From: CAZSHX01 sp964606895
GTDB lineage: Bacteria; Bacteroidota; Ignavibacteria; Kapaibacteriales; UBA2268
NCBI GenBank assembly: GCA_964606895.1
Contig: CAZSHX010000019.1
Coordinates: 1-61,776, forward strand
Direction of reading: 5' to 3'
Length of the DNA stretch: 61,776 bases
Below, piece after piece: positions 38,132-46,613 of this stretch (position 1 is the stretch's first letter; the number at the start of each line of letters is the position of its first letter). Made by a program: the position numbers and the translations under genes. The notes beneath the pieces are model-generated. The model saw nothing but the letters and a program-made list of their open reading frames with translations, made no database searches and was not told where the DNA came from.

Positions 38132-39145
38132 TTAAGCTCCCTCAATACTGATAATGTGCTCGATAATGTTCATTTGTGCAGGGCAGGCTCTGGCGCATCT
38201 GCCGCATCCGACACAGCTTACTATTCCAAGATTTTCGACAGAATAGTCAAACTTATGCATAAGTCTTTGTCTCCATCTTTGACTTTGAGTTTCTCTGGGA
38301 TTGTGCCCTGAAGCATGGAGAGTGAATAGTCCCAATCCACAGGAATCCCAGCAACGGATACGACTTCCGTCGTTCAGATTACTGTTGTCCTGAATGTCAA
38401 AACAAGTACAGGTGGGGCAAACAAAAGCACAAGCACCGCAACAGAGACAAGCAAGACTTTGCTCTTTCCAGAGTTCAGTTTCGAAAACCTTGTCAAGTTT
38501 ATCCTGAGCGGCTTTCAGATTGAAACGTTCAGGAATCTGAGCTGTATATTTTGTTTTGTCAACTATCTCGGAATCGGCAAAAAGATTTTTATGGTCATTA
38601 AATAGTTTTTCACCCTTATCGGTAAGAACTTCAACATAGTAATTTCCATCGTTCATCTCAGTGAGTGTCATATCGCTTCCTCGTGTATCAGAAGGACTTA
38701 CACCAACTGAAGTACAAAAGCAATACTCGTCTCCTGTTTTACAGCTTAAAGAAATGAAAGTTGTTTTTTCTTTTCTTTTGGCAAGATGAAAATCAGGATT
38801 CTCCTTTTCGAAAAAGTCGAAAAGATAGTTAAAACTATAAGCATCACAAGGATGTAAGCCAAATACAACTACTTCATTTTCCTGAACAATCAGTTCTTTG
38901 ATTTTTGGATTTTTTCCTTCGGTCAATTCATAGCTGAATAATTCCTCGCAACGGGGAAATATAACTGATTTAGCTGATAATGCCGTTTGGATATAATCTA
39001 TTGCAATCTGACTGAAATCATCGGTTTTGGCAAAAACGACACTGCTCGCTCTATACCTTGGAGCAATAAGTTCTTTACCCGACTTTGCAATTCCGTTTAA
39101 AAACGAAGCAAGATTTTCTTTATTAATTTTATTTTGATGTATCAT
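38132..39145 (-). CDS. flxB: FlxB: iron-sulfur subunit
   Basis: 337 residues with two C-terminal 4Fe-4S motifs: CLCCGACAFVCPTCTC (about 232-247) and CVGCGRCARACPAQ (about 313-326). The N-terminal part (PRYRASSVVFAKTDDFSQIA, EVVVFGLHPCDAYSFNYL) is like the sulfhydrogenase beta subunit. It relays electrons between FlxA and FlxC/FlxD. It starts 4 bp after flxC and ends 3 bp before flxA. Confidence 0.82.
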   Translation of the reverse strand: MIHQNKINKENLASFLNGIAKSGKELIAPRYRASSVVFAKTDDFSQIAIDYIQTALSAKSVIFPRCEELFSYELTEGKNPKIKELIVQENEVVVFGLHPCDAYSFNYLFDFFEKENPDFHLAKRKEKTTFISLSCKTGDEYCFCTSVGVSPSDTRGSDMTLTEMNDGNYYVEVLTDKGEKLFNDHKNLFADSEIVDKTKYTAQIPERFNLKAAQDKLDKVFETELWKEQSLACLCCGACAFVCPTCTCFDIQDNSNLNDGSRIRCWDSCGLGLFTLHASGHNPRETQSQRWRQRLMHKFDYSVENLGIVSCVGCGRCARACPAQMNIIEHIISIEGA

Positions 39146-39149
39146 ATTA

Positions 39150-39950
39150 TTACCTTATGAAACTTTCTTTGTCATCAGCTTTGTAAGAAGATAGAGCGAA
39201 ATCAAGCGTTGCTTTCATTCCGGGTTTTTGAGAAAATGCTTTTTCAACATCTTCTTCAAGCTTCAAAGTCAGTAAATTGATTGGAATGTCCACAGGACAT
39301 GCTTTTGCACATTCATTACATTCAATACAGCGGCCTGCAAGATGCATGGCTCTGATTATATGCCATTCAAGATTGCCCTGAGTTGTTGAAGCAATTGGAA
39401 TCCACTGAGGCTGATTGCCTTCTACTGTACACTTTGTGCAGTAACAAAGAGGGCAAGCCGCACGGCAGGCGTAGCACTTGATACATGAACCAAGTTCCTT
39501 CACCCAATAGTTCCATCGTTCTTCCCTGGGCATGTTGAGCAGGTCTTTTATTTTCGATTTGTCATCTGCCAATGGTTCGGGAAAATTCTTCAGAATAAAA
39601 TCTTCGATTTCGCTGAAGTTATTTAATACCAGTAGCTTACCCGCAACGGAAGTCAAAACTGTTAACTGATTATCTTTAAGCTGATTTTCAGCGGCAATTT
39701 GCATCATTGACCTAAGAGTCTGCAAATTTGCCACGATGCCGAGTTTTCCGTAGGCTTTAACTTCATGTTTGTGAAGGTAAACCGCAAGATTTTGGGTGCA
39801 ATTATCGTCAAAAATTAATTTTGAAGCAAGAGCAGGATTGGAAATGAAAACTGGTTTTGGTTTTCCGGTATAACCTGCACCATAGCCAATCATCAGATTA
39901 ATTGTTCCATTTTCGAGTAACTCTTTTGTTTTATTTTGTAGTTCAAGCAT
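39150..39950 (-). CDS. flxC: FlxC: iron-sulfur subunit
   Basis: 266 residues from ATG 39950. A longer frame to 40037 exists, but the extra 29 residues lie inside flxD and have no family character. Fe-S ligands are CIKCYACRAACPLCYCTKC and CIECNECAKACPVDIPI, so two 4Fe-4S clusters are likely. The N-terminus resembles coenzyme F420 hydrogenase beta-type and FlxC proteins (MIGYGAGYTGKPKPVFI). It overlaps the end of flxD by 8 bp, which indicates translational coupling. Confidence 0.8.
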   Translation of the reverse strand: MLELQNKTKELLENGTINLMIGYGAGYTGKPKPVFISNPALASKLIFDDNCTQNLAVYLHKHEVKAYGKLGIVANLQTLRSMMQIAAENQLKDNQLTVLTSVAGKLLVLNNFSEIEDFILKNFPEPLADDKSKIKDLLNMPREERWNYWVKELGSCIKCYACRAACPLCYCTKCTVEGNQPQWIPIASTTQGNLEWHIIRAMHLAGRCIECNECAKACPVDIPINLLTLKLEEDVEKAFSQKPGMKATLDFALSSYKADDKESFIR

Positions 39951-40401
39951 AAACTTCCTCCGCAATAGAATCAATACCCATTTTTGAAAGCTTGACATAA
40001 TCCTGATAAGGACCAAGAACTCTAATATTTTCAACAACTTCGTTGACTAATTTTCCCCACTTGGCACCTTCTGCGGCAGAAACCCACGAAAAAGTAATTC
40101 TTCTTTCGTCGAAACCAAGAAGTTCAAGCAATGATTTAAAGACCATCCAGCGTCTGCGGGCGTGAAAATTTCCTGCTGTGTAATGACAATCATTAGGGTG
40201 GCATCCCGAAACAATTACTCCATCAGCTCCACCGGCAAAAGCTTTTAGCAAAAGCATAAAATCAATTCTGCCTGTGCAGGGAAAACGAATAATTCTAATG
40301 TTTGGAGCATATTTCACTCTGCTTGTTCCTGCAAGGTCTGCACCAGCATAAGTGCACCAATTGCAGACAAAAGCTACAATTTTAGGTTCAAACTGTGACA
40401 T
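39943..40401 (-). CDS. flxD: FlxD: MvhD-like 2Fe-2S subunit
   Basis: 152 residues from ATG 40401 with GGAAGGAAG just upstream; the 13-residue extension to 40440 has no family match. The MvhD/FrhD-like Cys set is present: CNWCTYAGADLAGTSR, PCTGRID and SGCHPNDCHY. In methanogens MvhD passes electrons from hydrogenase to HdrA; here it links Flx to HdrA. It overlaps hdrA by 14 bp. Confidence 0.87.
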   Translation of the reverse strand: MSQFEPKIVAFVCNWCTYAGADLAGTSRVKYAPNIRIIRFPCTGRIDFMLLLKAFAGGADGVIVSGCHPNDCHYTAGNFHARRRWMVFKSLLELLGFDERRITFSWVSAAEGAKWGKLVNEVVENIRVLGPYQDYVKLSKMGIDSIAEEVYA

Positions 40402-42412
40402 AATCTTCCTTCCTGTTCCAAAGTGATAAAACTTCAGCATATACCTGCTCGTGTGTGTAACCTTCTAAATCAATTGACTTGGAACGACACAAAGCAACGC
40501 AGGTGCCGCATCCCTGACATAAGCCCGGGTTTATTCTGGCAACTTCTTTTATTAATTTCCCGTCGCGGGTTCTTATTTCTTCTTTTTCAATAGCAAGATA
40601 AGGGCAGACACTCTGACACATAAAGCAACCCACACATGTTGAAAATGTTGGAGGTGCTATTCTGTTCACTACTGCTATCAAAGGTTCGCGGGTTAATTCA
40701 TCCTGAGCGAACAAAGCCGCCACTTTTGCCGCTGAACCTGATGCCTGAGCAACAGTTTCGGGAATGTCCCTTGGAGCCTGACAAGCTCCGGCAAGCATAA
40801 TACCGGCAGTGTTTGTTTCCACAGGTCTGAGTTTTGGATGAGCTTCTCCGAAGAAATGATAAGAGTCGTAACTGATGTGCAATTTCTGTGCTATTGATTC
40901 GGAATCGCTGTTTGCAACTACCGCAGTGGCAAGTACCACCATATCTGCTTCAATTTCAATCGGCATTGAATTGAGTAAAGTGTCAACACCTTTGACAATC
41001 AGTTTACCATTCTTTTCATATATTTTGGAAACACGTCCGCGAATATAATTTACATCATCTTCTTCAATGGCTCTGCGGACAAATTCTTCGTACATCTTTC
41101 CACCGGCTCTAATGTCCATGTAAAATACGGTAGCTTGTCCTTCATGTACTTTGTGTTTGTAGAGCATAGCATGTTTTGCAGTGTACATACAGCATATTTT
41201 CGAGCAGTACTCAATGCCCTTGGCAGGGTCTCTTGAACCCGAACATGCCACAAAGACTATCTTTTCGGGAATCTTTCCGTCCGAAGGTCTTCTGATTTCG
41301 CCAAGTGTTGGACCTGAAGCAGAAGCAAGTCTCTCGAACTGCAAGCCGTCAATAATGTCTTTATAAGCACCATATCCGTATTCCGGGAAGAAATCGGTAT
41401 GTTTAATATCAAAACCTGTTGCCGCAACAATAGCACCGACATCAACTGTTATAATTTCATCTTCCTGTTCGAAATCAATCGCATCAGCAGGACAAACTTT
41501 CTTGCATAAACCGCATTTCCCGCCTTTTAAAAACCAAGTACAGTACGAACGGTCAATAACAGGTTTGTTTGGAACTGCCTGAGGGAATGGAACGTAAACA
41601 GCCGGTCTGAAAGAAAGCCCGGCATTAAATTCATCAGGGATTTTCTTGACAGGGCATTTTTCCGAACAAACTCCGCAACCTGTACATAATTTTTCATCTA
41701 TGCTCTTTGCTTTTAGACGGATTTTAACTTTGAAATTACCAATAAATCCGTCAACAGCCTCAAGTTCGGCATAGGAATAAAGAGTGATATTAGGATGTTG
41801 GGCAACTTCAACCATTCTCGGGGTTAAAATACATTGAGAACAGTCGAGAGTCGGAAAAGTTTCAGATAGTTGTGACATGTGTCCTCCGATTGAAGGATTT
41901 TTCTCAACCATTATCACTTTATGTCCGGCATTTGCAATATCCAAAGCCGCCTGAATTCCTCCAATTCCTCCGCCCAGAACTAATGCCGTTCTTGTTACGG
42001 GCACTTTAATTGGCTGTAGGGGAGAATTCCTTTTGACTTTCTCAACAAGCATTCTGACGAGGTCAATTGCTTTGTCGGTTGTTGAATCAAGTTTATAATG
42101 AACCCAGGAACAATGTTCTCTAAGATTTGCCATTTCGCATAAAAATGGATTCAAACCGGATTCATTGCAAACCTTACGGAAAGTCGGTTCGTGCATTCTG
42201 GGTGAACAGGCACCGACAACTACACCGTCAAGCCTTTGTTCACGAATTGCATCACGAATAAAGTTCTGACCGGGATCCGAACACATATATTTATAATCAA
42301 TACTGTAAACCACTCCGGGAAAATTCGATGCTTCCTTGGCTACTTTTCCGCAGTCAACTGTTGCTCCGATGTTTTCACCGCAATGGCAAATAAATACTCC
42401 AATTCTTGACAT
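40388..42412 (-). CDS. hdrA: HdrA: flavin-containing heterodisulfide reductase subunit
   Basis: 674 residues from ATG 42412. A strong Shine-Dalgarno (AAAGGAGG), part of the end of hdrB, lies 9 bp before this ATG; the in-frame ATG at 42421 directly abuts it and is less likely. Features are IGVFICHCGENI, GGGIGGIQAALDIANAGHKV (FAD), DCSQCILTPRMVEVAQHP, CTGCGVCSEKCPV, CGLCKKVCPADAID, then CVGCFMCQSVCPY and CQGCGTCVALCRSK at the C-terminus. HdrA carries the FAD at which electrons bifurcate between ferredoxin and HdrBC. It is coupled to hdrB (1-bp gap) and flxD (overlap). Confidence 0.9.
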   Translation of the reverse strand: MSRIGVFICHCGENIGATVDCGKVAKEASNFPGVVYSIDYKYMCSDPGQNFIRDAIREQRLDGVVVGACSPRMHEPTFRKVCNESGLNPFLCEMANLREHCSWVHYKLDSTTDKAIDLVRMLVEKVKRNSPLQPIKVPVTRTALVLGGGIGGIQAALDIANAGHKVIMVEKNPSIGGHMSQLSETFPTLDCSQCILTPRMVEVAQHPNITLYSYAELEAVDGFIGNFKVKIRLKAKSIDEKLCTGCGVCSEKCPVKKIPDEFNAGLSFRPAVYVPFPQAVPNKPVIDRSYCTWFLKGGKCGLCKKVCPADAIDFEQEDEIITVDVGAIVAATGFDIKHTDFFPEYGYGAYKDIIDGLQFERLASASGPTLGEIRRPSDGKIPEKIVFVACSGSRDPAKGIEYCSKICCMYTAKHAMLYKHKVHEGQATVFYMDIRAGGKMYEEFVRRAIEEDDVNYIRGRVSKIYEKNGKLIVKGVDTLLNSMPIEIEADMVVLATAVVANSDSESIAQKLHISYDSYHFFGEAHPKLRPVETNTAGIMLAGACQAPRDIPETVAQASGSAAKVAALFAQDELTREPLIAVVNRIAPPTFSTCVGCFMCQSVCPYLAIEKEEIRTRDGKLIKEVARINPGLCQGCGTCVALCRSKSIDLEGYTHEQVYAEVLSLWNRKEDYVTV

Positions 42413-42413
42413 G

Positions 42414-43322
42414 TTACACATCCTCCTTTACAGGTTTTACCTTGACATTTTTCTCAACAACGACAGCCTTGTTCAAGAGCAATTCGTCCATAGGAACAAT
42501 ATGTTTTTCAATTCCAAGATTTCTCGGTGACATTCCAAGACTCAAACCAATAACCTGAGTAATGTATAGAACGGGTGTTGTCATCTTTTGCTTGAGATAA
42601 ACGTCTATACTGCTTCTTCTCATATCAAGATTTGACTGGCACATCGGACAGGCAACAACAATAGCCTCTGCTCCACGGTCTGTTGCATCCTTGACAATCT
42701 TGCCTGATAGTTTTGCAACAATATCTGTTCTTGAAACTGATAATCCTGCTCCACAGCATTCTGTCTTGAATGCCCAATCAATTGGACTCGAACCGAGTAT
42801 TTTCATTATTTGTTCCATCTGAAGTGGGTCTTCGAAACGGTCAACCTGTACCAATTTCGGAGGACGGACAAGCAAACAGCCGTAATAGCATGCAACTTTA
42901 TTATTGAAAGGTCGTACTACTTTCTCCTTCAATCCGGGAGAAATGTATTTTTCAATAAAATCAATAATATTAACCGGCTTAACTGTATTATTAAAAGGCA
43001 GTTCAATAATACCGGGAATTTGAGTTCTTAAAGCTTCATCTGTTTTAATTTCGTGCCATGCCGAAAGCAATCTGCTGTAGCAAGCCGCACAAGGAACAAG
43101 TATTTCCGTGAAGCCCTGCATCTCTGCCAAAGCAAGAGTTCTTGCAGGCAAAGCAATAGAAAGGAGATGATTCAATGAATGGGCGGCAGTAGCACCACAG
43201 CAATTCCATTCTTTAATTTCTTCGAGTTCAATATCAAATTCCTTACAAACAGCGAATAGAGATGCTTCATATTCAATGGCAGTGCCTTTAAGAGAGCATC
43301 CCGGGAAATATCCTATTTTCAT
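42414..43322 (-). CDS. hdrB: HdrB: CCG-domain heterodisulfide reductase subunit
   Basis: 302 residues with two CCG domains that bind the catalytic Fe-S clusters: CSLKGTA ... WNCCGATAAHS ... CAACYSR, and CYYGCLLVRPPK ... ECCGAGLSVSRTD ... CPMCQSNLD. In methanogens HdrB reduces CoM-S-S-CoB; in bacteria the partner is thought to be a DsrC-like thiol protein. The start overlaps the stop of hdrC by 4 bp (ATGA). Confidence 0.9.
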   Translation of the reverse strand: MKIGYFPGCSLKGTAIEYEASLFAVCKEFDIELEEIKEWNCCGATAAHSLNHLLSIALPARTLALAEMQGFTEILVPCAACYSRLLSAWHEIKTDEALRTQIPGIIELPFNNTVKPVNIIDFIEKYISPGLKEKVVRPFNNKVACYYGCLLVRPPKLVQVDRFEDPLQMEQIMKILGSSPIDWAFKTECCGAGLSVSRTDIVAKLSGKIVKDATDRGAEAIVVACPMCQSNLDMRRSSIDVYLKQKMTTPVLYITQVIGLSLGMSPRNLGIEKHIVPMDELLLNKAVVVEKNVKVKPVKEDV

Positions 43323-43897
43323 TTCTCGCTCTCCTTTCCAATAGTTTTAGCAAACATTCTTTCAATGACTTCAGTATTTTTTACCATGTGAGGCAAAATG
43401 CTTAACTTGCCATTAAGAAAAAGCTTAGGAGCAACTTCCAAATCTTGTAACAAATGTAAAGTACGAAGTTTATATCCGGCAATCAGCCCAACTTCATGCA
43501 AACGTCCTGTTAAGCGTATGGAATCCAGAAATGTTTTGTGAAAAGCAATAATATCTTTGGCTTTGGGGTTAACTTTCCCCTGAAGGATTGATTCAGAACG
43601 GAGATAGTCCATCATAACAGGAATATCAACTTCTTTGGGACATCTTGCAAAGCAAGTCTCACAAGTGAGGCACAACCAGATAGCCAGCGAACCAAGAATT
43701 TTCTCGTCCAATTCGGGTATTTCCAGTTGAAGCATCCTAAGTATTTGATTTGGAGAGTAATCCATATCTTCAACCAACGGACAGCCTGCGGCACATTTAC
43801 CACACTGGTAGCACATCATAACCGATTCGCCGGTAATTTTTCGGACCTTGTTCTTGAGAGTCGGATTTAGAGTCTCAACGTGGTCGGCATTATGCAT
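43319..43897 (-). CDS. hdrC: HdrC: iron-sulfur subunit
   Basis: 192 residues with two 4Fe-4S motifs, CYQCGKCAAGCPL (about 30-42) and CLTCETCFARCPK (about 76-88), followed by DIPVMMDYLRSESI. HdrC relays electrons from HdrA to HdrB. It is the first gene of the seven-gene operon, with a leader of about 145 bp. Confidence 0.9.
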   Translation of the reverse strand: MHNADHVETLNPTLKNKVRKITGESVMMCYQCGKCAAGCPLVEDMDYSPNQILRMLQLEIPELDEKILGSLAIWLCLTCETCFARCPKEVDIPVMMDYLRSESILQGKVNPKAKDIIAFHKTFLDSIRLTGRLHEVGLIAGYKLRTLHLLQDLEVAPKLFLNGKLSILPHMVKNTEVIERMFAKTIGKESEK

Positions 43898-43990
43898 AAC
43901 CTTTATCCTTAAATTGTGAATTATTAATTTCGTTCATATAAGAAAAAAAGGCATTTGTACTGCTTTTTTCAAGAGTACCAATCCCTTCAT

Positions 43991-44020
43991 TTCATCTATA
44001 TTGTATTGTTCATCTATATT
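43991..44020. repeat. 12-bp direct repeat in the hdr leader
   Basis: TTCATCTATATT occurs twice with an 18-bp period, between the predicted start point and the hdrC start codon. It could be a regulator site; it could also be chance in AT-rich DNA. Confidence 0.5.
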
Positions 44021-44028
44021 TATTTCAC

Positions 44029-44047
44029 ATGCTACAAAATGTAACAT
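44029..44047. promoter_or_regulatory. Dyad over the predicted hdr transcription start
   Basis: ATGCTACA-AAA-TGTAACAT is an inverted repeat with 8-bp arms and one mismatch. It begins 2 bp downstream of the -7 element on the minus strand and so covers the expected start point, a position typical of repressor operators. Confidence 0.5.
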
Positions 44048-44048
44048 A

Positions 44049-44080
44049 CAAAATTATCTAATATATAATTGAATAACAAA
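44049..44080 (-). promoter_or_regulatory. Promoter of the hdrCBA-flxDCBA operon
   Basis: On the minus strand TTTG (44080-44077), a 20-bp spacer and TAATTTTG (44056-44049) followed by TA match the Bacteroidota promoter TTTG-N(17-23)-TAnnTTTG. This is the best promoter in the window. Confidence 0.65.
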
Positions 44081-44352
44081 ACAATTTCACAATAAATTTT
44101 TAATATAATTAATTTAGTGTACTCTAAATTATTACTTCACTTAAGAAAAAGTTTAAGTCTTGATATTTATATTGTTATATTTCATACTGATAAGTTCTAT
44201 ATAATTGATTATTTTTCACATATTTTATTATTATTTTGGTTTAGCTAAAATACTTTTTTGGAAATGATTTATATGATATTTTCTTATGCTTGAAAACTAC
44301 TAAAAGTATATCTGAAAGAAATTTATATTTTTGGAGAATGAAGGATAAAATC

Positions 44353-45660
44353 CTATTCCACTGAAAATTCAAATATTCCGGATGGGCAGTTAATTCGGAT
44401 TTTGCCGTCCCTCATGAAGTCTGTGCCGAGAATTCCGTCAAGCTTGACGAATAGTTTCTTTTGCTGGTATCCCGTTCCGATATCCTGAAAGTGCATCAAT
44501 TCACTTCCGAAATCGAGAGTCAGGCTTGAGATCATTCTTGAATTATTGAAAACCCAGCCGCCAAGCGAGCCAAGCTGTTTTGTTACCGAATAAATTTTCT
44601 CGAAATTTACTTTATTGAAAATATTCGATGTAATTGTGGTTTTCTCTGCTCCCAGATCCAAACCGAACAGCAGGGGGATTCCTTCATCATTTTTCAGGCG
44701 AATAACCGGACATCCCATCCAGAACATATTTCTAACTGAGGAAGAGTCTTCAACGGGTTTTTGAATTGCAAGCCTAAGGTTTTTGTAATCAATAGTTATG
44801 TCCATGTTTTGTATGGCTTTCCACCCAATAATACCGTCAATTTTGGTTATATTTGAAGTGCCAAAGAATTTGAATTTCAGATTAAAATCATGCACGATAA
44901 TTGTGGGATGATTGTAAAGCTTAACTCCTGCGATATCAATGGAATCAATAACTGCCGGATAAACATCAACTTTGATAACTGTTCCGGTTAGTGCCTTTGC
45001 TTTCAGATAACTTATTGGAAAGATTTCGAGTTCCTGAGCAATATCCGACGAAATTACGCTGTAATTAGCTCCTGTATCAAGCCAGAAAAACCTTCTTTCG
45101 CCGTTAATATAAACTTCAATAATCGGGCATCCAGTAGGACTTATATATATAGGCATTGACACTAAATGGTCAGGAAAAAATATTCGTTCAGGATTGGCTT
45201 TCCGGAAAGCATCAGCAAGACGAAGAGAGTTATCAGGACTCGGAACGGCAGTTTCAGCAGAATCAAGTTCAACAAGGTCCTGCCATTTGGAATTGTGGAA
45301 CAACACATCAACAAGGGCTTTTTTTGAATTTTTATAAACAGATGAGTCATTGGTTGAGGTATAAAGTCTCCGAAAATGTTTTTCGGCGGAATCAAAATTT
45401 CCGAGTTCAATTAATTTCAAACCATCCGAGAAGATTTTCTGTTCTTTGGAATAATGAATTTGTGAAGGAATATTAAATTCGAAGCTCTCCATATATTCCC
45501 AAAAATTATCAAACTCAACTTTTGGTACCGGTGATTTATCGAATTTATCTGTAAGTTGATTTTTCTCGAGTTTTTTTGGAATGCCGGAACATGAGATTAA
45601 AGTTACGGTTAGTAAAACCGTTAGAAGTTTTAAGAAAAGTATGTCCGGCTGTCTTTTCAT
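44353..45660 (-). CDS. Two-lobed retropepsin-like aspartyl protease, predicted lipoprotein
   Basis: 435 residues. The signal peptide with LISC at 21-24 suggests lipidation. A helical, TPR-like region (65-155) precedes two aspartyl-protease lobes: FFWLDTGANYSVIS (DTGA) and LLFGLDLGAEKTTI (DLGA in place of DTGA/DSGA), each followed by a GxxGxx(A/D) segment (DGIIGWKAI, DGILGTDFM). With both lobes in one chain it could act as a monomer, unlike dimeric retropepsins. The Thr-to-Leu change in the second lobe may affect activity. Substrate unknown. Confidence 0.72.
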   Translation of the reverse strand: MKRQPDILFLKLLTVLLTVTLISCSGIPKKLEKNQLTDKFDKSPVPKVEFDNFWEYMESFEFNIPSQIHYSKEQKIFSDGLKLIELGNFDSAEKHFRRLYTSTNDSSVYKNSKKALVDVLFHNSKWQDLVELDSAETAVPSPDNSLRLADAFRKANPERIFFPDHLVSMPIYISPTGCPIIEVYINGERRFFWLDTGANYSVISSDIAQELEIFPISYLKAKALTGTVIKVDVYPAVIDSIDIAGVKLYNHPTIIVHDFNLKFKFFGTSNITKIDGIIGWKAIQNMDITIDYKNLRLAIQKPVEDSSSVRNMFWMGCPVIRLKNDEGIPLLFGLDLGAEKTTITSNIFNKVNFEKIYSVTKQLGSLGGWVFNNSRMISSLTLDFGSELMHFQDIGTGYQQKKLFVKLDGILGTDFMRDGKIRINCPSGIFEFSVE

Positions 45661-45680
45661 AAGAAATTTTCCGGTTGAAA

Positions 45681-45700
45681 AATTGTTAATATTAACAATT
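45681..45700. promoter_or_regulatory. Perfect 20-bp palindrome
   Basis: AATTGTTAAT/ATTAACAATT is perfectly symmetric and lies in the 53-bp gap between the EamA transporter stop and the aspartyl protease start, 20 bp before the latter's ATG. It may be an operator for the protease gene. No T-run suggests termination. Confidence 0.4.
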
Positions 45701-45713
45701 AATAATACGAATA

Positions 45714-46613
45714 TTATGCTTTAATGTTTCCTGTACTTTTTTGCTGAATAATAATGCCAAGAATAATCAAACATAATCCGAAAAGTGTAGAAATAAGAAT
45801 TTTTTCCTCAAGGAAAATATTGATGATAAATAGTGAAAAAAATGGTGATAAATAAATAAGGTTACTAACTTTGGCAGTAGTTTTAGAATACTTTAAAGCT
45901 TTCAGCCAAACAACGAAAGTGATACCCATTTCAAACAATCCGATATATAAAGCACTCCAAACGCCCGAATTGAAAGAAATGTCAGTGCCTTTGACGATTA
46001 GTGAAGTAATTAAAATAAATATAAAACCAAAAGCAAAATTCAAAAATAATTTAACTATCTCATCCCTTTTGTCCTTGATGTTAAGAACCCAAAACAAAGC
46101 CCAAATAAGCGAACTGCCGACAGCAAGAGATATACCTAAGGGATTAGCGAACTTCATGCTTAAAACATTGCCATGGGTAGCAATGGTGGCAACACCGAAG
46201 AAACTGATTAAAATAGCAAAGAAACTTGTAATGGTTATTTTCTGTTTGAGTAACGGAATAGAAAACAGAACTACAACAATTGCCCATGTATAATTCAGAG
46301 TAAGGGCTTCCTGAGCAGGCAACAAAGAATAAGCCTTAAAAAGAATGACATAATAAAGAAATGGGTTTAAAAATCCAAGTAATGAAGAAAATAATAAATC
46401 TTTCGGACTTGATTTCAAATCCTTCAATTTTCCTTGAAAAATAAGGATTATAAACAAAACCACACAAGAGAAAAAAGATGAATAGAGCAAGACTTCGAGA
46501 TAATCAAACTCCTTAAGACTGAATTTGAAAGCTGTAGCAACAGTTGACCAAAATAAGACGGCAAGTAAAGCAAAAAGATATGCCTTTTTCTGATTTTTTA
46601 TATTTTTAATCAC
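45714..46613 (-). CDS. EamA/DMT-family transporter
   Basis: 299 residues with ten hydrophobic segments in two EamA repeats (AYLFALLAVLFWSTVATAFK; GISLAVGSSLIWALFWVLNI). It is a drug/metabolite or nucleotide-sugar type permease; the substrate is unknown. The start is GTG immediately after the TAA of the DUF4175 gene (TAAGTG), so translation is coupled. Basic C-terminal tail. Confidence 0.82.
   Translation of the reverse strand: MIKNIKNQKKAYLFALLAVLFWSTVATAFKFSLKEFDYLEVLLYSSFFSCVVLFIILIFQGKLKDLKSSPKDLLFSSLLGFLNPFLYYVILFKAYSLLPAQEALTLNYTWAIVVVLFSIPLLKQKITITSFFAILISFFGVATIATHGNVLSMKFANPLGISLAVGSSLIWALFWVLNIKDKRDEIVKLFLNFAFGFIFILITSLIVKGTDISFNSGVWSALYIGLFEMGITFVVWLKALKYSKTTAKVSNLIYLSPFFSLFIINIFLEEKILISTLFGLCLIILGIIIQQKSTGNIKA

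Larger units (their letters stand above)
43898..44352. other. Upstream region of the hdr-flx operon
   Basis: This 455-bp, very AT-rich region carries the operon promoter (44049-44080), a dyad at 44029-44047, and a 12-bp direct repeat TTCATCTATATT at 43991-44002 and 44009-44020 (18-bp period). The rest, 44081-44352, shows no gene or clear element. Confidence 0.6.

Noticed and set aside
39951..40037. 29-residue N-terminal extension of FlxC
   Set aside because: It lies within the flxD coding sequence in another frame and does not match FlxC proteins; ATG 39950 gives the expected start.
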